Assembly (NCBI GenBank): GCA_030248225.1
Contig: JASANE010018464.1
Span: 16,603 to 80,602 of the forward strand
Length of the DNA stretch: 64,000 nt
Direction: 5' to 3'
DNA from: Trileptium ribeirensis
Taxonomy: Eukaryota; Nematoda; Enoplea; Enoplida; Thoracostomopsidae
Shown here: piece by piece, positions 58,453-64,000 of the stretch
How the letters are laid out: each line of letters starts with the position of its first letter
How positions within the stretch are numbered: position 1 is the first letter of the stretch
The notes under the pieces: generated by a model
The model's database searches: none
Seen by the model: the letters and a program-made list of their open reading frames with translations, nothing else
What the model was told of the DNA's origin: nothing
Program-made: the position numbers and the translations under genes

Positions 58453-58846
58453 GTAACAGAATCAGATGGTGGCACTTCACATTACCATCTGGCTGTCCTC
58501 CAAGTGGTCATAAAATGTCCTAAAATGGAAACAGTCACGCATTGAGACTGCTGTGCTCAGCTTGTAGAAATTAAAATCATACCTGGTAGTGATCCAGTGG
58601 TATATACCGTACAAAGATAAAAACTTAACGGTGCTCAAAAAGGGTAAAAATCTTTATTAAATTAGAAACGCTGGTATAGGAGAAATCTTTCGTCATATCT
58701 GACAAGAAAATAATGATTTCCTTTCAAAAAGAATATACACATCTCAATATACGGAATGACAACTTCAAAATACTATCCATTGCCTCCAAGACTGACGCAT
58801 TTCACTGCCACCACCATAGCCAACCGCCAAATTGCAGACTACCCTA

Positions 58847-60597
58847 GTAACTCTATCGAGATTGCAGAACGTAGTGAAGCATAGGTAAATCTACGCCTTT
58901 TGCATGCACAGCCAATCAGCTCTCGATAGCATACGTTGGTATGTTATATGCGGATATCACACAATACCGCATAAGCTAGAACAAGACTAACACAGGCAAT
59001 AAGTTTCGCATGCTCGGAAACACCCCCAAGTACAAGCTATCAGCCTCCCAGGACGTCACAATAAAATTGGAAATTTTGGGTCGATGAACCATAATATATC
59101 CCTTACCCGCTATATCCCCGTACCCATTGGTCGCAGAACAAAATCAACACCGGCAATGAGAAATAAAATCAACCAGAGAAAAAAATTCGAAAGTTAAGAT
59201 AAAATTAACCTTGCTTCCGTGAAGGGTACTAAAATGGGCAAAAACCCTCATTTTGACCTGTGACCCCGAACATGGGCGCCATACCCTCGCACCCATGGAA
59301 CCATCGGTCGCAGAATAAAACCACCACCTGCAATGAGTTTGCCCTGCCCGAAACCTCCAACTGAAACTTTTAAGCCGCCCAGGCCAGGACGTCAAAACAA
59401 ATTTTCGAATTTTGGGTCGATGAACCACAAGGGTGCCATACCTCAAACCCCATAACTCCAGAACCGGAGGTTTAATCGAAAAACAAAAAACAGGCATCGG
59501 CATTTATCATTTCGCTACGAAATAAAACCAACTAGAGAAAAAATTCGAATGTTAAGATAAAAATAACATTGCTTCCGTGAACGGCACTAAAATGGGTTAA
59601 AAACATTCATTTTGACCTCTGACCCCGAACCAAAAGGTGCCATACCCTCGTGCCCGTGGAACCTTGAGTCGCAGAATAAAATCACCACCTGCAATGAGTT
59701 TACCATGCCCGAAACCTCCAACTGAAACTTTTCAGCCGCCCAGGACGTCAGAATAAATTTTCTAATTTTGGGTCGAGAAAGCATGAGGGTGCCATACCTA
59801 AAAACCCATAACTAAAGAACCGGAGCCTTAATCGAAAAATAAAGAAAGAGGCACCGGCATTTATGATTTTACTATGGAATAAAATTAAACAGAGAAAAAA
59901 TTCGAAAGTTAAGATAAAAATAATCTTGCTTCCGTGAACGGTACTAAAATGGGTAAAAACCCTCATTTTGACCTCTGACTGCGAACCAAGAGAGCACCAT
60001 ACCCTCGTAGTACGGTTCCGGTTGCTGGTTCCGGTTCCGGTAAATTTCGGTTCCGGTTATTCCCTGCCTCGTACCCATGTAAACATGGTCTAAGATTAAA
60101 ACCAACACCGGATGAGTTTACCATGCCCAAAAACCCCCAAGTTAAACTTTTCAGCTGCCCAGAACGTCAAAACAAATTTTTAAATTTTTGGTTGAAGAAC
60201 TAATGGGGCGCCACACCCCCGTAGCTCAAACCCCATAATTCCAGAACCGGAGCATTAATCAACAAAAAAGAGGCATCGGCATTTATAATTTTACTATGAA
60301 ATGAAACCATCCAGAGAAAAAAATTAGGAAATTAACATAAAAATAACCTTGTTTCCGTGAAGGGTATCAAAATTGGAGAAAACCCATATTTTGAGCCCCA
60401 ACCCCGGAACCAGATCTCAAATCAAAAAACGCTCAGAGATGTTCACGGTAAATGGACTATGCCGGTTCGAATAAGCCCAGGATCATAAAAATCGGTTAAG
60501 TCGTTCCCGAGTGATAGGAGATCACGACACAGACGGAATTTAAATGATTTCACCCCTACAACACACAATCTCCACTACGTTTTACTACGTTCTGATT
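58847..60597. repeat. Dispersed repeat family R1, long copy with internal tandem amplification
   Basis: Same ends as 4239-5016, but the middle block is repeated. The marker CAGAGAAAAAA (or TAGAGAAAAAA) occurs near 59174, 59533, 59890 and 60312, giving spacings of about 359, 357 and 422 bp. The longer last unit carries an extra GGTTCCGGTT-rich insert (60012-60067). Each unit contains TGCTTCCGTGAA, TCATTTTGACC and CAGGACGTCA phrases. Short open frames on the minus strand across the units are by-products of the repeat. Confidence 0.8.
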
Positions 60598-60808
60598 AAT
60601 TTTGTTTCCTCTGGTTTCTTTAAGTTACTTACCTAGCTCAACACGTCATGTCTTTGCGGAAATATAAGTTTCCAAACCAAGCCATTAATTTAAGCGTTAC
60701 ATTACATATTTCAGCACAGGTTCTTAATAGATATTAAGAGTTTTAATACAGTTTAGATATCTTCGATTCGGCTGATGGTAATATAACCAAGAACAAAAGA
60801 ACAATACT

Positions 60809-61263
60809 CAGGGCCGGCACTAACATGTGAGTGGCCTCCTACAAACTGTGGTGAGAATGGCCCAACCACAAACTTTTGCGCGTGGCCCCAAACCATGGTA
60901 TTACTGATCCATCCAAACTATGGCGTAGTAGCCTCTATTGCCATCGTTCTCCTGTGGCGACGCCGATCATCCATAGTGTCATTTTCTGAAACAAATTTTC
61001 TGGAAACCAGTTTAAACACTTGTATGATCGAAGTATATATGTAATTAGAAAATTTCAGAATATGTGAGCGTGTCCGCCCCTTTCCCCTCTATGGGGCCAT
61101 AACGGAAGTAATTTTGAAAATACTGAACTCGAAACTGGTTGTGTTCAAGATTATTTTATGCGCTATGCCCCAGATAAATATTTCTCATTTTGTGAGACGC
61201 CCCTTGCGCCTTGCCATGTGAGTGCCCCTAATTGGGGTTACGGGTGCCCTAGCGCCGGTTCTA
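60809..61263. mobile_element. hAT-like MITE (455 bp)
   Basis: The left end is CAGGGCCGGCACTA. The right end, read inward on the other strand, is TAGAACCGGCGCTAGGG. These are imperfect terminal inverted repeats of the CAGGGCCGGC type common in hAT elements. Flanks ACAATACT and ACACTAGT agree at 6 of 8 positions, compatible with an old 8-bp target duplication. No coding capacity is visible. Confidence 0.65.
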
Positions 61264-61269
61264 ACACTA

Positions 61270-63460
61270 GTAATTAATTAGCCAGGTCACAAATTTAATA
61301 GCTCCAGCATTGGCGCATCGCAAATCCCTACTCAACAATTGGGGAACGAATATAATATTACTACAGAACAAAATTTAATATTACATATTGAAGCCTTTTA
61401 AATATTATATTAGATGAGCAAAATTACAGAATTATGAGCAAAACTTTTGAAATTGAGGAAATGATATAAAAAATTAGGGACAATGGTTAAAATGGTACTG
61501 TACCACAAAATCAGCACTTCTATCCGTTCGTGAGATGTGTTCGAAAATGTAAAAATTTCTATTTTTCCCACAATTACTTTTTTCGACCACTTAAATTTAC
61601 GGGTTCAAAGTGAACCCCACAGCCATCCGAGAGCTTCGGAACACACTCCATTCGAAAGAGCGTAAAAAATAGCTATGGGTGTAGGGGTGTTGACAATTTT
61701 AAGCTGAGCTTTAGGCGTTTTAATGCCAAAATGCAAGTTATTGCCCATTTTGAATCCACCAAAAATTCAACAATAATGATAAAGCATCTGAGGTATAGCT
61801 GAAAAGCAGCGACCCTGATTGCGAAGCAATCGGTTTTGGGGGTATGAGATGATTGGGTATCCAGCTACTATGGAGGCATAGCTGAAAAGATGGTGGGGGC
61901 CCCTTCTCCAAATTCCCCCCAACCGAAGGAGGACCGAAACCATGTTACCTCAAGTATATACAGGAAATGGTAATTCAGCTAGTTGGAGAATTCTAACTGG
62001 CCCGCGGTCAGCGTATACTGGTGCCATACCTCATTCCAGCGATTATGAAATCCAAATTTAACATTTGCTTCCTTATGTAGGACTATATTCGAAAACAAAA
62101 CTAGCATCAACCGGAACCGGTGACTTATTGTTTTCATTTTACATCTGGGCATAACTAAAAACATTAAAATTTAAAATGATCTTAGAAACTAAAGCAATTT
62201 ATTTCTTATATATGCATTTTTTACAGCAAAACTTTGCACTGTAAACTTTAAATCTTCAAAAAAATACGTCAATCCCAAACATTCTACAGTACTATCCCGG
62301 CTTGCTGACATCGCTAGACCGAAATTGCATATATCAGCGTAACCTTTACCTTTAGCGCAGGAGGTCTGTGGCAACACGATGACATTTAATTTTTGACATC
62401 AAATAAAATCGTTAAACGATAAGAAATTTTTGCCCAAATTCTGGGACAACCAACATAATGTCATATCATCATCTTTATCGCCCTAAACTTTACACCAGGG
62501 AGGGACACCACCAGAAAATTTGAACCAGGCTTTGCAAACACGAATCAAATTGTTGGATCTCTCGCACTAGAGATCGATATGCTTGTTGCAAACTGTGAAA
62601 AAAGCTCATTTGCATTTGTATAATTTGAGTGTTGCCCACCAACCAATAATAGGCAGCACAACTCTAACTCACTCACAGACAACCCCCTCACCCTCAAGGC
62701 GACGTGGACAAGATCTATTGAGTTATACTGTCAATTATAGATTATTCAACGTTGAGCTGTTTGTAAAAAACATAAACAAAATAATATAAAAATACGCTAA
62801 ACAGTTAAATCAATACAACATAAACAACTACAGTCATAAAACTATTCACGTGAAAATCATACGATATAAATACACGATGCACGTGTTTGCTACGTTTCGC
62901 ATTGCAAAACCAAATACCAACGTTGAACACGTAAACACTATGAGCTAGCGCTGCCATCACTGTCTTGTCTCCGCTCTATTAAGAGAGAAAATGCACACAT
63001 ACGCACCCGCTACGATATCGACATCGACATGCCATTTTTGGTACCTTTAGTCGTCGTACTAGGCTTAGGCTAGTTCGAAGCGGTACTCTTGTCTGGGCGC
63101 CTGGGTGAATATTAAAAAGCAAACCGGTGTTTGCAAAGCATGATGTGTTCAATGCTATGTGTTATGCGTTGAAAAAAAGTACGCTATTCTAAATTGTCAC
63201 TCTTTCCTGTTGGACCCTAGGTAATGTGGCGCATCTTGGCTTCTTATAGGGCTGACATTCTGACTCTTTATAAAGGCCGGGAAAGGAAAACAGCACTCTT
63301 TATGAACAATGAAGTATATATATTGAAAATTAGCCACCAAAATTTTGTCAAATAACACCCTTCTGAAAAAAAATTAAAATGCCGGCTGCAGACATAGGAG
63401 TAGTGATGATAAACACGTATCCACGAAGATCTATGGGTCGGATTTCCCATCGGGACAAGC
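61270..63460. other. Gene-poor stretch
   Basis: Unique-looking sequence with no recognised repeat. Around 61800-61960 a purine-rich block contains AGCTGAAAAG in two near-copies (61798 and 61881) flanking GAGGTATAGC/GAGGCATAGC, a small local duplication. No exon with convincing splice sites was seen. Confidence 0.4.
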
Positions 63461-63472
63461 ATAGATGCACAA

Positions 63473-63781
63473 GTGCAGTCGGCTGAGGGGGTAGATCATA
63501 GAAGTCCGAAGTATCAGGCGGATAGCGGCGGGTGCTTGGCGGTGACAGTTCTAGCCGGGGATGCAGCGCCTCGTGGGGGGGTGTGGTGCCTGGATCCGTG
63601 GGGGGAATACTGCATCCAAACAGCCGGGGGTGAAATCCCCCACTGGGTGCCTATCTTTGTTTCCCAAACATTTCGGCCCGTACAAGGTCCGCAGTCCACA
63701 AACGGAGGATCCTGTAACGTGTTCACACACAGAAGACGATTCTCTAGACTGTTAGTATCAAACTGGTTTGAACAATTATAG
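63473..63781 (+). other. GC-rich block with a 102-codon open frame, unassigned
   Basis: Composition changes sharply from about 63470 to 63710. The plus frame includes CLDPWGEYCIQTAGG, HWVPIFVSQTF and RPVQGPQSTNGGSCNVF. A minus frame of 70 codons is also open. Neither is recognised. It could be the 3' end of a retroelement or an exon upstream of the promoter at 63812-63871. Confidence 0.25.
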
Positions 63782-63811
63782 TTGACTAGAAGCTAGTTTC
63801 TTAATTTGAAT

Positions 63812-63871
63812 ATGCAAATGATAGAATTCCGGCACGGTATAAATAGGATGCAGAGTTTGTTCAGGAAGTCA
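63812..63871 (+). promoter_or_regulatory. Strong core promoter: octamer, TATA box, initiator
   Basis: ATGCAAAT (POU/Oct site) at 63812-63819, TATAAATAGG at 63838-63847, and an initiator match (TCACTTC, YYANWYY) with +1 at about 63871, 33 bp from the TATA start. An alternative TCAGGA start lies at 63861. The surrounding order is textbook. Transcription would leave the window to the right. TGTAACGTG at 63711 might be the start of an LTR, in which case this is a retrotransposon U3 promoter rather than a cellular one. Confidence 0.6.
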
Positions 63872-64000
63872 CTTCAAGTCTGTCGGTCGTGCTAATTGTT
63901 GAAATTTACAGTGAACATCCACACTATCTTTTCTACGGGGTCAAAGTCTGTCAGCCAATGAGCAGAAGAGCAATACGTAACTGAACGAAGAGGTTACAGA

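Noticed and set aside
59144..59966. Minus-strand frames of 65-119 codons
   Set aside because: They lie in the tandem units of repeat R1 and repeat with the same period.
1..64000. tRNA and rRNA genes
   Set aside because: I looked for T-arm GGTTCGANNCC-type motifs and rRNA-like blocks on both strands and saw none with a matching acceptor stem; a covariance-model scan would be decisive.

Overview
This is a eukaryotic, almost certainly invertebrate metazoan, window: AT-rich, with short GC-richer exons flanked by canonical GT-AG introns (many GTAAGT/GTGAGT donors), long introns, and a mixture of CR1-like LINE fragments, hAT-type DNA transposons, a foldback element, a solo LTR and several tandem repeats. 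No operon, bacterial gene, CRISPR array, rRNA or tRNA was recognised. I cannot name the species. The proteins are clearly homologous to animal families but too diverged to place by eye.

Two spliced genes were reconstructed by hand, both on the minus strand. (1) Positions 11514-2296 hold the 3' part of a Ca2+/calmodulin-dependent protein kinase II (CaMKII) locus. Six exons (8158-2296) encode the variable linker and the whole oligomerising association domain, with every exon phase matching. About 2.6 kb upstream, a 742-nt exon (11514-10773) begins with an ATG just after an in-frame stop, encodes a hydrophobic anchor and splices in phase to the linker. Together they make a complete 475-codon reading frame with no kinase domain, the architecture of mammalian alphaKAP (a membrane-anchored, kinase-less CaMKII product). 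No kinase exon was recognised in the window. (2) Positions 44022-32321 hold a complete five-exon gene for a 279-residue GNAT acetyltransferase resembling arylalkylamine N-acetyltransferases, with a basic N-terminal extension.

Layout: 1-2295 downstream flank of CaMKII; 2296-11514 CaMKII exons and introns, including one copy of a large repeat family (4239-5016); 11.5-32.3 kb intergenic, with minisatellites (12.55-13.10 kb, 13.50-13.72 kb), a 133-bp duplication (21.9-22.2 kb), a LINE 3' end (27.9-28.7 kb) and three orphan exon candidates; 32.3-44.0 kb the acetyltransferase, whose second intron carries a 1258-bp foldback element with perfect 8-bp target duplication and a CTAATTAG-rich repeat split by a hAT-like insertion; 44-64 kb gene-poor, with LINE fragments (47.0-48.3, 53.2-53.7, 57.5-58.0 kb), an internally deleted hAT transposon with perfect 8-bp target duplication (51036-52536), a solo LTR with two perfect heat-shock elements (58065-58452), a second, expanded copy of the large repeat (58847-60597), a hAT-like MITE (60809-61263), and at the right edge a textbook octamer + TATA + initiator core promoter reading out of the window.

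The two genes do not obviously act in one pathway. The most interesting biology is the possible membrane-anchored, kinase-less CaMKII hub protein in an invertebrate, and the heat-shock-element-bearing LTR. All coordinates and frames come from manual reading; no alignment or database search was run.
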